64,000 nucleotides of DNA, taken from contig JACKBQ010000002.1 in NCBI GenBank assembly GCA_020634455.1, positions 992,001 to 1,056,000 of the forward strand. Reading direction: 5' to 3'. The notes beneath the pieces were generated by a model. It saw only the letters and a list, made by a program, of their open reading frames with translations, was not told the origin of the DNA and searched no databases. A program made the position numbers and the translations under genes. Below, in pieces: positions 26,048 through 34,373 of this stretch; the stretch's first letter is position 1, and each line of letters starts with the position of its first letter. Origin of the DNA: Ardenticatenaceae bacterium. Lineage in GTDB: Bacteria; Chloroflexota; Anaerolineae; Promineifilales; Promineifilaceae.

Positions 26048-26971
26048 ATGATTCATGGAACCCACAACGCCGTGCACGATGCGCGGAACGAGACTGTAAA
26101 AATCTACATCAACGGCGAGCTGTTTCCCCGACATGAAGCCAAGATTTCCGTGTTCGACAGCGGTTATCTAGTGGGGGATGGTGTTTGGGAAGCGCTGCGC
26201 CTACACGAGGGCGTGCTGGTCTTCCTGGATGAGCATCTGGATCGGCTGTGGCAGGGCGCGGCCACGATTGGCATGGACGTGGGCATGAGCCGCGCCGAGC
26301 TGACCGGCGCGCTTTGGCAAACGATTAATGCCAACGAGATGCACGACAATGTGCACGTGCGTTTCATGCTCACGCGCGGCATCAAAAAGACGCCGTCGCA
26401 AGACCCCCGCCTGACGATTAGCGGGCCAAATCTGGTCATCATTGCCGAGCACAAGCTGGCCGACCGCGCCAGCCGCGAGCGGGGCGTGACGCTGTTCACC
26501 AGCACCATCCGGCGCGGCTCGCCAGACTATTTGGACCCGCGCCTCAACTGCCACAGCAAGCTGCACGAGGTGATGGCCCTGGTGCAGGCGCTGGAAGCGG
26601 GCGCAGACGAAGCGCTGATGCTGGACATTCACGGTTTTGTGGCCACCTGCAACGCCACCAACTTCTTCATGGTCAAAAATGGCGAGGTGTGGACTTCCAC
26701 CGGGCAGTACTGCATGAATGGCATCACGCGCGGCAAAGTGATCGAGGCGTGTCAGCGACATGGCATCCTTTGCTACCAGAAAAACTTTTCCCTGTTCGAC
26801 GTGTACGGGGCGGACGAGGCGTTTGTGACGGGCACGTTTGGTGGGTTGACGCCAGTGACGAAGGTAGACGGCCGTATCATCGGCAGCGGCAGCTACGGCG
26901 AGATGACCCGGCGTTTGCAAGGCCTGTACGAAGAACTGGTGAACGAGGCTGTTGAGGCCGGTAAGCGGTAA
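26048..26971 (+). CDS. Class IV PLP aminotransferase, branched-chain aminotransferase-like
   Basis: ATG 26048 follows AAGGAGAGAAA. The 307-residue enzyme has IYINGELFPRHEAKISVFDSG, the typical opening of IlvE/D-amino acid transaminase, and GVWEALRLHEG. The Schiff-base Lys171 lies in LNCHSKLHEV. The usual EGxGxN phosphate loop reads ATCNATNFF, where the common Glu is absent, as in some D-amino acid transaminase-like members. NGITRGKVIEACQ and GTFGGLTPVTKVDG follow. Product is probably a branched-chain or D-amino acid aminotransferase. It lies in a same-strand cluster with the enzyme before it and the sulfotransferase-like gene after it. Confidence 0.88.
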   Translation: MIHGTHNAVHDARNETVKIYINGELFPRHEAKISVFDSGYLVGDGVWEALRLHEGVLVFLDEHLDRLWQGAATIGMDVGMSRAELTGALWQTINANEMHDNVHVRFMLTRGIKKTPSQDPRLTISGPNLVIIAEHKLADRASRERGVTLFTSTIRRGSPDYLDPRLNCHSKLHEVMALVQALEAGADEALMLDIHGFVATCNATNFFMVKNGEVWTSTGQYCMNGITRGKVIEACQRHGILCYQKNFSLFDVYGADEAFVTGTFGGLTPVTKVDGRIIGSGSYGEMTRRLQGLYEELVNEAVEAGKR

Positions 26972-27037
26972 TCGGTTATCGGTTATCCGTAATCGGTGCA
27001 GTTTACCGATTACCGTTCACCGTTTACGGATTACTGA
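26972..27037. repeat. Dispersed ATCGGTTATCGGTTATCCGT-type inverted repeat
   Basis: Left arm: iterations of TAATCGGT / TTATCGGTTATCCGTAATCGG. Right arm: TTACCGATTACCGTTCACCG and GTTTACGGATTACTG. The same family recurs at 52613-52707 and a fragment at 40513-40547. It fills the spacer before the sulfotransferase-like gene. Confidence 0.75.
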
Positions 27038-27051
27038 ACAAAGGAGGAACA

Positions 27052-27783
27052 ATGATCCAACCAACCCGAATCTGCCTCTGGAGTGGCCCGCGCAACATTT
27101 CCACGGCGTTGATGTACAGTTTTGCGCAACGGGGGGATACGGCCGTTTTCGACGAACCCCTCTACGCCCATTACCTCTCCAAAACGCCTGCCCGCGAATA
27201 CCATCCCGGCGCGGAGCAAGTAATTGCCGAGATGGAAAACGACGGTGAAAAAGTCGTCAGTGACCTCATTTTGGGCAACCACGACGCGCCCGTGCTTTTC
27301 TTCAAGCACATGACCCACCACCTAAACAACCTGGATTGGGCCTTCATGGCGCAAACGGTGAACATCATCCTCACCCGTGACCCGTACGACATGCTGCCCT
27401 CCTTTGCCAAGCAGATTGAGCAACCTGCGCTGCACGATGTAGGCTACGCCCTCCATCTGGAACTGCTCGATTACCTGCGCATCATCGGCCAAAATCCGCC
27501 CGTGCTGGACTCCAAACAGACCCTGTTGAACCCGCGCAGCGTGCTCAGCCAGCTATGCGCCCAAATCGGTATCCCCTTCGACGAGGCGATGCTCAGCTGG
27601 CCTGCCGGGGCGCGACCAGAAGATGGCTCTTGGGCGCAGTTTTGGTACCACGCCGTGCATCGTTCGACTGGTTTTCAAGAATATAGTCGCAAAGAGGGGG
27701 GATTTCCGGAGAATTTACGGCCGTTGCTCGCCGAATGTCAACCTTACTACGAAAAACTATCCGCTTTGGCAATCCAGGCTTGA
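27052..27783 (+). CDS. Sulfotransferase-like P-loop protein
   Basis: AAAGGAGGAACA directly precedes ATG 27052. The 243-residue protein begins RICLWSGPRNISTALMYSF, the 5'-phosphosulfate-binding P-loop region of sulfotransferase-fold proteins (x-x-S-G-P-R-N-x-S-T). FDEPLYAHYL, VIILTRDPYDMLPSF (the 3'-phosphate-binding R-D-P motif) and a late tail (YYEKL) follow. Bacterial members of this subfamily are often encoded next to class IV aminotransferases, as here, and are sometimes mis-annotated as aminotransferases. Whether it transfers sulfate is unknown. Confidence 0.78.
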   Translation: MIQPTRICLWSGPRNISTALMYSFAQRGDTAVFDEPLYAHYLSKTPAREYHPGAEQVIAEMENDGEKVVSDLILGNHDAPVLFFKHMTHHLNNLDWAFMAQTVNIILTRDPYDMLPSFAKQIEQPALHDVGYALHLELLDYLRIIGQNPPVLDSKQTLLNPRSVLSQLCAQIGIPFDEAMLSWPAGARPEDGSWAQFWYHAVHRSTGFQEYSRKEGGFPENLRPLLAECQPYYEKLSALAIQA

Positions 27784-27892
27784 AAAATCGAGGAGTGGGC
27801 ATCTGAGAATGCTGCCTCCTCTTTGCTTCATTTTCTAATTTTCCCCGCAAAAAATTGACGCCACAAAGTAATGCATATACAATCAGTGAACA

Positions 27893-28513
27893 ATGTTTAC
27901 TGAGCGAACGAACGAATCTGATGATACTCCCCAAGCCCGACGGCTGGCGCAAACACGGCAGGCCATTCTGCAAAATGCCCGCGAGATGATTGTGGCGCAG
28001 GGCATTCACGGCCTCTCGATCCGCGCCCTGGCGGACAGCATAGATTACACGCCCGGTGCACTGTACAAGTATTTCAGCAGCAAAGAAGCGCTGGTAGATG
28101 CGGTACGGGCCGACTGTTTTGAGGAATTGAATATTTTTATTGCCGAACAGGTGGGAACGGCCGTAAACACCCCCGAAATGCTCTTGCTGGGCGGTCTGGC
28201 CTACATCGAGTACGCCGCGCAGCACCCGCAAGAATACCATCTCATGTTCAACATGGAGCCATCCCATGCCACCTCTGGGGAACAACGTGAGATGGCTATG
28301 CGGGCCTTGCTGCTTATTGTGCAAATAGGCATTGCCCAAGGCGAGCTTGTGGCCCAAGGCGCGTACGATGCTGCCGCAATTGCCTATCACTGTTGGGCGA
28401 CTGTGCACGGCATTGCCTCTTTGCAAGCCACCGTTTTGCTCGATGAACGGGACGATCTGCCAGAATTAAACCGCTTAATTCTACAAAAAGTGATTGAAGG
28501 TTTTACCCTCTGA
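27893..28513 (+). CDS. TetR/AcrR-family transcriptional regulator
   Basis: 206 residues. The N-terminal HTH covers about residues 18-65 (RQAILQNAREMIVAQG to LADSIDYTPGALYKYFSSKEAL), with the TetR recognition-helix signature GALYKYF. The C-terminal ligand-binding half resembles the WHG (TetR_C) type, with HCWATVHGIASLQ. It precedes the dehalogenase-like gene on the same strand by 93 bases and may control it, or itself. I see no clear palindromic operator in the 27784-27892 spacer. Confidence 0.9.
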   Translation: MFTERTNESDDTPQARRLAQTRQAILQNAREMIVAQGIHGLSIRALADSIDYTPGALYKYFSSKEALVDAVRADCFEELNIFIAEQVGTAVNTPEMLLLGGLAYIEYAAQHPQEYHLMFNMEPSHATSGEQREMAMRALLLIVQIGIAQGELVAQGAYDAAAIAYHCWATVHGIASLQATVLLDERDDLPELNRLILQKVIEGFTL

Positions 28514-28537
28514 GCTAATAAATTTTCAAACTTAACG

Positions 28538-28592
28538 TTCTCTTGTCATTGCCGCGAAGGCAGGAATCCATCCGCCCAAATAACAGAAGGAT
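28538..28592. repeat. Dispersed GTCATTGCCGCGAAGGCAGGAATCC-type repeat
   Basis: The spacer has CATTGCCGCGAAGGCAGGAA followed by TCCATCC, with a short GCC/GGC hairpin. This sequence, whose reverse reading encodes the well-known PAFAAMT phrase, is a common small intergenic repeat in many bacteria. Only one copy was seen in this window. Confidence 0.5.
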
Positions 28593-28606
28593 GAAAAGGA
28601 ATCTAG

Positions 28607-29470
28607 ATGAAACCAACCTGGATCAACACTGAAGAATACCCATTCACCCCCAAAACCTTTGCCCAGCCGATGGGCACGATGAGCTACCTGGATGAAGGTT
28701 CCAGCGATCCGTTTGTGATGGTGCACGGCAATCCGTCCTGGTCGTTTGAATTTCGGGCGCTGATCAAGCATTTTTCCCAAACCAACCGCTGCATTGCCCC
28801 CGACCATATCGGCTTTGGCCTGTCGGACAAGCCCCAGGATTGGACTTACCTGCCGCAGCAGCACGCCGAAAACCTGGAGCGGCTGCTGGAATCACTGAAC
28901 CTCAACAACATCACCCTCATTTTTGACGATTGGGGCGGGCCGATTGGCATGTCTTACGCCCTCAAATATCCAGAGAAAATTAAGAGCATCATTGTCACCA
29001 ACACCTGGCTCTGGCCGGTGCAGGATGATTGGTATTATCGGGCGTTTAGCGGCTTTATGGGTGGTGGAATCGGCCGTTGGCTGATCCGGCGCTACAACTT
29101 TTTTGCCTGGTCGGTGGTGAAGCAGGCGTACGGCGACAAGCGCAGGCTGACGCCAGAGGTGCACCGCCACTTTTTTCAGGCGCTGCCAGAGGGCCAGCGC
29201 AAGGGGAGCTACGTTTTTCCCAAGCAGATCATCGGCGCGTCGGACTGGTTGGCGGGGTTGTGGAGCCAGCGGGCGAAGCTGGCGGGCAAAGTCAAACTCA
29301 TCGCCTGGGGCATGAAGGACATCGCCTTCCGCGAGAAGGAGCTGAACACGTGGGCGGTGGCGTTCCCCGAAGCCACCGTCGTGCGCTACGCAGACGCGGG
29401 CCACTTTGTCTCTGAGGAAAAGCCAGCCGAATTGATTGCGGATATTGAGCGGCTAAAGATTTTGCCGTAA
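28607..29470 (+). CDS. Haloalkane dehalogenase-like alpha/beta hydrolase
   Basis: 287 residues of the epoxide hydrolase/haloalkane dehalogenase branch. HGNPSWSFEFR (residues 40-50) is the oxyanion and halide-binding stretch with the Trp next to Pro. The nucleophile is Asp108 in IFDDWGGPIG, which marks the dehalogenase type instead of a Ser esterase. GMKDIAFRE is the likely acid region and DAGHFVSEEKP holds the catalytic His. Such enzymes release halide from alkyl halides through an aspartyl ester. The natural substrate is unknown. A TetR gene precedes it. Confidence 0.85.
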   Translation: MKPTWINTEEYPFTPKTFAQPMGTMSYLDEGSSDPFVMVHGNPSWSFEFRALIKHFSQTNRCIAPDHIGFGLSDKPQDWTYLPQQHAENLERLLESLNLNNITLIFDDWGGPIGMSYALKYPEKIKSIIVTNTWLWPVQDDWYYRAFSGFMGGGIGRWLIRRYNFFAWSVVKQAYGDKRRLTPEVHRHFFQALPEGQRKGSYVFPKQIIGASDWLAGLWSQRAKLAGKVKLIAWGMKDIAFREKELNTWAVAFPEATVVRYADAGHFVSEEKPAELIADIERLKILP

Positions 29471-29480
29471 GGCAAGGTTG

Positions 29481-30008
29481 CTAGGCTGGCTCTGTTTGCA
29501 GGCGGCGCAGCAGAGCGTTGAGGCCAAAAATGAGCAGCAGGCCGCTGATCAGCGCCAGATCAAAGTCGAAGGCGAGGGGGAGGAACTGCTGCAAGGCGAG
29601 GGCGATGAGCGCCAAGGTCACCAGCCCCCCCAACCGCCGCAGGTGCGCCATGATGAGCGGATTTGCGTCACCTTCCTCTGGGACATCTTGCAGGCGGTGG
29701 TTGAAGCGGCTCAAATCCCACAGCAGCAGCAGGCTGATGGCGGCGAGGTAGCGCCACAGCAGCGGCACCGGGGTGGGGAACTGTGGCAAGGGGACGTTGG
29801 CCAGGGCGGTGAGCAGCAGCAGCAAGAGCAGGGGCCAGCTTGGAGGGCGACGGCCGTTTCCCGCCAACAACCAGCCCCACACCCCACCAATCAGCCAAAC
29901 AACGGGAATGAGAAACGGCCGTTCCCCCACCACCAGCGCCACACTCAACGGCAGCACAATCAGGGCCAGCAAAGCAAACAAAAGCGGTTTCAGCAAGGAA
30001 TTTGTCAT
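29481..30008 (-). CDS. Membrane protein of unknown function, last gene of the moxR operon
   Basis: I start the gene at ATG 30008 because the residues before it are encoded by the dispersed CAGATT repeat. The 175-residue protein has five or six hydrophobic segments, including two in the N-terminal 60 residues, and a basic loop (LRRLGG) in the middle. No family recognised. It follows the DUF58 gene on the same strand across the repeat at 30016-30086 and is probably co-transcribed. Confidence 0.6.
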   Translation of the reverse strand: MTNSLLKPLLFALLALIVLPLSVALVVGERPFLIPVVWLIGGVWGWLLAGNGRRPPSWPLLLLLLLTALANVPLPQFPTPVPLLWRYLAAISLLLLWDLSRFNHRLQDVPEEGDANPLIMAHLRRLGGLVTLALIALALQQFLPLAFDFDLALISGLLLIFGLNALLRRLQTEPA

Positions 30009-30015
30009 AAATATT

Positions 30016-30086
30016 TGGCCACAGATTTCACAGATTATGCAGATTAAAGACAAAAAATCTGTGAAATCTGCGTAATCTGTGGCTAA
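30016..30086. repeat. Dispersed CCACAGATTTCACAGATT inverted repeat
   Basis: CCACAGATTTCACAGATTAT on the left is mirrored by AATCTGTGAAATCTGCGTAA and TCTGTGGC on the right, making a long near-perfect hairpin in the spacer between the DUF58 gene and the last gene of the operon. Confidence 0.85.
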
Positions 30087-30088
30087 TT

Positions 30089-31366
30089 TTACACCGGGCG
30101 GGTGAGCCGGGTGGTTTGCAGGTGGGCGCGGGCGATTTCGTCAAACGGCCGTTCCACCTCCCAATCCAGCACAAAAATGCCCGCTTGCAGCAGTTGATTT
30201 AGCAATAGTTCCCGCTCCAGCTGGGCCAGCTCCGCCGCCAGAGCCACGTCTGGCGTTTGCGGCAAAAATTGGCGCTCATAGCCGATCGGGTTGGGTGAAA
30301 CCAGCAGCACCTCGTAATCAAACGAGCGCAGACGGCGCAAAAACGGCACATCATCCGGCAGCAGCGGGCTGACAAAAATGATCTGCGACTGCGCCGGGAA
30401 GAGCCGCGTGGGCAGCGACCTGAGTTCGGCAAAAACGTGGCTGCCTTGCAACTGCGCCCCAGACAGCGCCTGCAAAATGCGCTCCTTTTGCAGCTTGCCG
30501 TAACCGGGCAGCGTGTAGTTCACTGCCCCGCCGTAAATCAGCAGCGCCACCCGGTTGCCCTGGTTAAGCAGCGCATCCACCATCAGCGTAATCGCTTCAA
30601 TGCTGTATTCCAGCAGCGATTGGTCGCCGTAGGGAATGTTACTGCCCAGGCGGGCGTCCAAAATGAGCCCGACGTCGGCCACGCGCTCCTGCTCGAACTC
30701 GTTGCTGAACAGACTGCCGGGATGGCGTGCCCCGGCTCGCCAGTTGATTTGCCGCTGGGAATCGCCGGGTCGGTAGTCGCGCACGCCGAAAAAGTCCATC
30801 CCATCGCCCCCCACGCGGGCGGGCACGATGCCGGAATAGACGCGGGTGCGGCGGGGATGAATCGTCACCTGCTTCAAGTTGCTGGCTCGGGGCACCAGGT
30901 AGGCAAACAGGCGGCCAGGTACGTCGTAGCTGAATTGGCGGCGGCGCAAATCGAACGGTTCACGGACAACGGCCGTTACCTGCGTAAATTGGTACTGCCC
31001 GCGTGGCACCTGCACGGTGTAGCTAAAGCGGTGGCTGCCGCCCGCAGGCAGGGCCAACAAGCGCTGGTTGCTGCCATCAATCAGGCTGAGATTGGGCGGT
31101 AGAGCATCCGTCAGCTGTAGTTCGCCCAGCGCTGGGCCGTTGTTTTGGATGGTAAGCGTGACGACCAGCGACTCTCTGGCGGGCAGGCGGGTGTGCGACA
31201 GGCTGCGGGTAATCTCCAGTTTGGCGGCTTCGGGCGTGGCCAGCAGGCTGAGCAGCAGGTAAAGCACAAAGGGCAGCGCCAGCAGCACCACGCCGCCATC
31301 TACCAGCCCAAAACCAAGCAGCAAGAGGAGGAAAATTGCGAAGGAAACGGCCGTAATCGGACGCAT
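30089..31366 (-). CDS. DUF58 (von Willebrand-like) protein of the moxR operon
   Basis: I take ATG 31366, which forms TGATG with the stop of the upstream gene, giving 425 residues; the longer frame to 31396 lacks this coupling. Two N-terminal membrane helices (about 5-45) are followed by a beta-domain and the DUF58 signature GMDFFGVRDYRPGDSQRQINW with the typical W-R-A-x-A-R-x-G continuation. The late part resembles a vWA fold (DVGLILDARLG) whose metal site is only partly kept. DUF58 proteins occur with MoxR ATPases in complex assembly or maturation at the membrane. Confidence 0.92.
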   Translation of the reverse strand: MRPITAVSFAIFLLLLLGFGLVDGGVVLLALPFVLYLLLSLLATPEAAKLEITRSLSHTRLPARESLVVTLTIQNNGPALGELQLTDALPPNLSLIDGSNQRLLALPAGGSHRFSYTVQVPRGQYQFTQVTAVVREPFDLRRRQFSYDVPGRLFAYLVPRASNLKQVTIHPRRTRVYSGIVPARVGGDGMDFFGVRDYRPGDSQRQINWRAGARHPGSLFSNEFEQERVADVGLILDARLGSNIPYGDQSLLEYSIEAITLMVDALLNQGNRVALLIYGGAVNYTLPGYGKLQKERILQALSGAQLQGSHVFAELRSLPTRLFPAQSQIIFVSPLLPDDVPFLRRLRSFDYEVLLVSPNPIGYERQFLPQTPDVALAAELAQLERELLLNQLLQAGIFVLDWEVERPFDEIARAHLQTTRLTRPV

Positions 31367-32007
31367 CACGCCCACTCCTGGCTGCTTTGTCGCCAACGGG
31401 CCAGCGCATCAAGGGTGGCTTGGGGGTCAAACTGGTCAATTTGGGGGATGCGCTGGTTCGGTGCGGCTTCGCGCGCCTCTAAAAAACTGCGGTAGCTGGG
31501 CATCGCGGCGCACAAATCGAGCAACTGCACAATCTGTGGCGGGGCGGGCAGTTGGCCTTGCTGAATGCGCTCACGCAAGATTTCGGGGGTTTCGGCCGTT
31601 TCCAACTGCATCAGGCTCAGGGTGAGCGATTGCATTTCGCGGGCCAGTTCCCAGCGGGCGTGCTGGCCGTTTTGGGCGTCATGGGTCAGGTGCGTTAACT
31701 GGCGCAGGCGGCTTTCCCCTTGTTTTTCTACAAACGGTTTTTCGGTTTGCTTGCGGCTGGGGCGCAAGGCGTATACCGCTACGACAAGGGCAAGCAGCAC
31801 AAAAAAGCCCCACATCACATTTTGGGGAAAGCCACGGTAGATGCCGTAGAGCGTGGCCAGGCGGGACAAAATTGGCGCGAGGATCACCTGGCGGAAAAAG
31901 TCGGGCAGGAAGAGGGAGAGCAGGACGGCTGCCAACAGGAGGAGGGCGATAGGCATGGTGCGTGGGGTGAGGAACGGCCGTTGCTCACCAACAGTTTTAT
32001 TCGACAT
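31366..32007 (-). CDS. Membrane protein of the moxR operon, unknown family
   Basis: ATG 32007 overlaps the stop of the upstream gene in TGATG. The 213-residue protein has two membrane helices (about residues 17-37 and 63-81) and then a helical cytoplasmic half with many Gln and Glu (LTHLTHDAQNGQHARWELAREMQ). The arrangement of genes moxR-DUF4129-this-DUF58, all overlapping or nearly so, shows it belongs to the same membrane complex. No conserved motif recognised. Confidence 0.75.
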   Translation of the reverse strand: MSNKTVGEQRPFLTPRTMPIALLLLAAVLLSLFLPDFFRQVILAPILSRLATLYGIYRGFPQNVMWGFFVLLALVVAVYALRPSRKQTEKPFVEKQGESRLRQLTHLTHDAQNGQHARWELAREMQSLTLSLMQLETAETPEILRERIQQGQLPAPPQIVQLLDLCAAMPSYRSFLEAREAAPNQRIPQIDQFDPQATLDALARWRQSSQEWA

Positions 32008-32966
32008 CAATTCGCCCGTCCCTGCTGGCCCAACCGCTCACAGGCGGCCACAATTTGCTCCAGGCTGTCAATGGCTTGCCGCTTTTCCCGCTCGCCCACA
32101 CTGGCCTGACCGTAGCGCACTTGCTCAAACAGGCGCGTCAGCCGCTCCACGGGCGGTTGGGGGAAGCCAACTTTGAGCAGGCGTTCTTCAAACTCGCGCG
32201 GGGTGATGTGCCGTTCCCGGTAGACGCCCCGTTGTTCGCGCACTGTCTGCACCATTTCACGGTAGCAGCGGCGAATCACATCGGCCAGTGGCGCATCTCC
32301 CTGGCGCAGTTCGTGTAGCGCTTGGAGCGCTCGCAGACGCAGCTCGTCCACGGGCAACTCGGCAAATGATTTGAGCGTGCGTTGAAACTGCCACCAGCGC
32401 CACAATCCCAGCGCGAGGGAAATTCCCAAAATGATGCCCGCTACTATCAGCGCTGTTTGTGCGGAAGGGGATTCAGGCAAGGTGAAGGCAATTTTTTCTA
32501 GCCTTTCCGCCAATTGGCTGGTTTCCAGTTCATCAAATGGGGTATCGGCGCGCTCGCCGCTTGTTTGTTCAGCCTCTTCGGTTTCAGTGGGCTGGCTGAT
32601 TTGGAGGATGAATAAGACGATCCAGGCCAGGGTGAAGCCCCGGAGGAGCAATTTCACCATGTTGGGGATTTCCCGACGGCCGTTTTTGGTGGCAATCATG
32701 TAAAGCGAGAGCAAAATCAGGGTAAGCCAAAACAGTGCACCGATCACGCTCCACACAATCGGGGGGAAGATGAGTGGTTCCGGGGCGGAGCGTTCGGTAA
32801 ACAGGGCCAGAATTTGATCAATTAAGCTAAACAAGCCATCGCCGCGCCGGAAGATGGCGTGGGGCAGGGTGTTGGCCAGCACCATCAGCGCAGCCACGAC
32901 GAGCAGCATGGTGCCCCAGGTGAGCAGGCGTTGCAAGAACGGCCGTTGCGCAATCCATTGCCGCAT
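32007..32966 (-). CDS. DUF4129 membrane protein of the moxR operon
   Basis: 319 residues with four or more transmembrane helices (about 14-31, 68-88, 108-123 and 172-192) and a soluble C-terminal DUF4129 domain. The latter is visible as LRALQALHELRQGDAPLADVIRRCYREM and the motif HITPREFEERLL. DUF4129 domains are found with transglutaminase-like and MoxR/DUF58 proteins. It starts two bases after the moxR stop and overlaps the next gene by three bases, so translation is coupled. Confidence 0.88.
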   Translation of the reverse strand: MRQWIAQRPFLQRLLTWGTMLLVVAALMVLANTLPHAIFRRGDGLFSLIDQILALFTERSAPEPLIFPPIVWSVIGALFWLTLILLSLYMIATKNGRREIPNMVKLLLRGFTLAWIVLFILQISQPTETEEAEQTSGERADTPFDELETSQLAERLEKIAFTLPESPSAQTALIVAGIILGISLALGLWRWWQFQRTLKSFAELPVDELRLRALQALHELRQGDAPLADVIRRCYREMVQTVREQRGVYRERHITPREFEERLLKVGFPQPPVERLTRLFEQVRYGQASVGEREKRQAIDSLEQIVAACERLGQQGRAN

Positions 32967-32968
32967 GG

Positions 32969-33922
32969 CTACACCTCAGTCACCGGCACGGGCACGCTGC
33001 TGGTCACTTTTTGGATGACATCCTGCGCCGCGTTGCGCTTCATCCACAGGTCGGGCTGCAAAATGAGCCGGTGGGCCAGCACGGGGGTGATGAACTGCTT
33101 CACATCGTCGGGGATGACGTAGGAACGGCCGTCTAGCACCGCCCAGGCGCGGGCTAACTTCATAAAAGCGAGCGAGGCGCGGGGACTGGCTCCCACGGCG
33201 ATGCGGCTGTCTTTGCGAGTAGCCGACGCCAGAGCCACCATGTACTTTTCGATGTCCGGGTCCACATGCACTTGCTCGATGGCGTCCCGCATTTCGGCCA
33301 ATTCTGCGGCGTTGGTGATTGGTTTGAGGGTGACGTTGTCCTGCTGCCGTTCCCGCCGCCGCCGCAAAATTTCCTGCTCTTCGTCCAGCGTAGGATAGCC
33401 CACGGACAGCTTCATCAAAAAGCGGTCGAGCTGGGCCTCGGGCAGGGGGAAGGTGCCTTCGTACTCGATGGGATTTTGCGTGGCCAGGACGAGAAACGGC
33501 CGTGGCAGGGGCATCGTTTCGCCTTCCAAAGTGACCTGGTACTCCTGCATTGCTTCCAGCAGGGCGGATTGGGTTTTGGGCGAGGCGCGGTTGATTTCGT
33601 CGGCCAGGACGATGTTGGCAAAGAGGGGACCGGTGCGCAGCTCAAATTCGCCGCTGGCCCGGTTAAAAACGTAGCCGCCAGTGATGTCGCCGGGCAGCAA
33701 ATCGGGGGTGAACTGGATGCGCTTGAAAACCAGCCCCAGCGCGGTGGCAAAGCTGTTGGCCAGCAATGTTTTGCCCAGTCCAGGATAATCTTCCAGCAGC
33801 ACGTGGCCGCCTGCCAGAACGGCCGTCATGATTTGCCGCAGCAGGTTGCGCTTGCCGATGATTGCTTTTTCCACTTCCACGACGACGCGCTGGCTGCGCT
33901 CGGCGACTCGTTGAATCTCCAT
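32969..33922 (-). CDS. MoxR-family AAA+ ATPase
   Basis: 317 residues with the AAA_3 core: Walker A DYPGLGKT near residue 45, the pore/linker GDITGGYVFN, Walker B NIVLADEINRASPKTQ, sensor 1 in LATQNPIEYEGT, and the arginine-finger/lid region PEAQLDRF. ASPRASLAFMKLARAWA and the final HRLILQPD complete a normal MoxR. These ATPases act as chaperones that help assemble or activate complexes with vWA/DUF58 proteins encoded nearby. First gene of an operon of five. Confidence 0.95.
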   Translation of the reverse strand: MEIQRVAERSQRVVVEVEKAIIGKRNLLRQIMTAVLAGGHVLLEDYPGLGKTLLANSFATALGLVFKRIQFTPDLLPGDITGGYVFNRASGEFELRTGPLFANIVLADEINRASPKTQSALLEAMQEYQVTLEGETMPLPRPFLVLATQNPIEYEGTFPLPEAQLDRFLMKLSVGYPTLDEEQEILRRRRERQQDNVTLKPITNAAELAEMRDAIEQVHVDPDIEKYMVALASATRKDSRIAVGASPRASLAFMKLARAWAVLDGRSYVIPDDVKQFITPVLAHRLILQPDLWMKRNAAQDVIQKVTSSVPVPVTEV

Positions 33923-33962
33923 ACTCTGCTCCAGTTTTTAATTGAGTACCTGCTTGAATATT

Positions 33963-34032
33963 TGCCACAGAGTTCACAGAGAGCTTAGAGGTGGAAGTTC
34001 ATTTCTCAGATTGCTCTTTTTCTCAGTGGCTA
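33963..34032. repeat. Dispersed GCCACAGAGTTCACAGAG repeat upstream of moxR
   Basis: GCCACAGAGTTCACAGAGAG on the left and CTCAGTGGC on the right bound a weak inverted repeat of the CCACAGA family. It lies upstream of the moxR operon, in a 450-base gap (33923-34373) in which I see no gene. Confidence 0.55.
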
Positions 34033-34154
34033 TCTCAATAGATTCTTGGAGCATTTTTACCTGTAGCACGTCAACCTGTCAACAGAGTGGCGTTTTGGTG
34101 GAATTACGGTGGGAAATAATGTTTGATGGAGTACTTCCAGGCAAAAAGTGAAAA

Positions 34155-34179
34155 GGGAGCGGGGCCGCAACCCGCTCCC
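34155..34179 (-). terminator. Terminator of the TolB-like/permease operon
   Basis: GGGAGCGGG (34155-34163) pairs with CCCGCTCCC (34171-34179); on the minus strand TTTTCACTTTTT follows. It lies about 195 bases after the last leftward gene of the operon (stop at 34374). The sequence between (34180-34373) shows no gene. Confidence 0.7.
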
Positions 34180-34373
34180 AATTCGTGTGCAAACTTAACC
34201 ATAGAGGAGAAAAGGAGGAAAGCTGCCGTTGCTTGTTCCGGGGAGTGGAACAACCATAAGTGTGTACTTGTTCCAAGGATACTTTACCTTTGTTAATAGC
34301 GAGCTAAATCGGTGTAAACATTTGGTTAACAATTGGTGGAATGAAAGGGTGACAAGGTGAAGGGGTAATGATG

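Noticed and set aside
28532..28864. Minus-strand frame opposite the start of the dehalogenase-like gene
   Set aside because: Its start of recognisable sequence (PAFAAMT) is the translation of a small dispersed repeat, not a protein.
34180..34373. A small gene or tRNA between the TolB-like gene and its terminator
   Set aside because: No frame with start and ribosome site, and no cloverleaf or CCA end seen on either strand.
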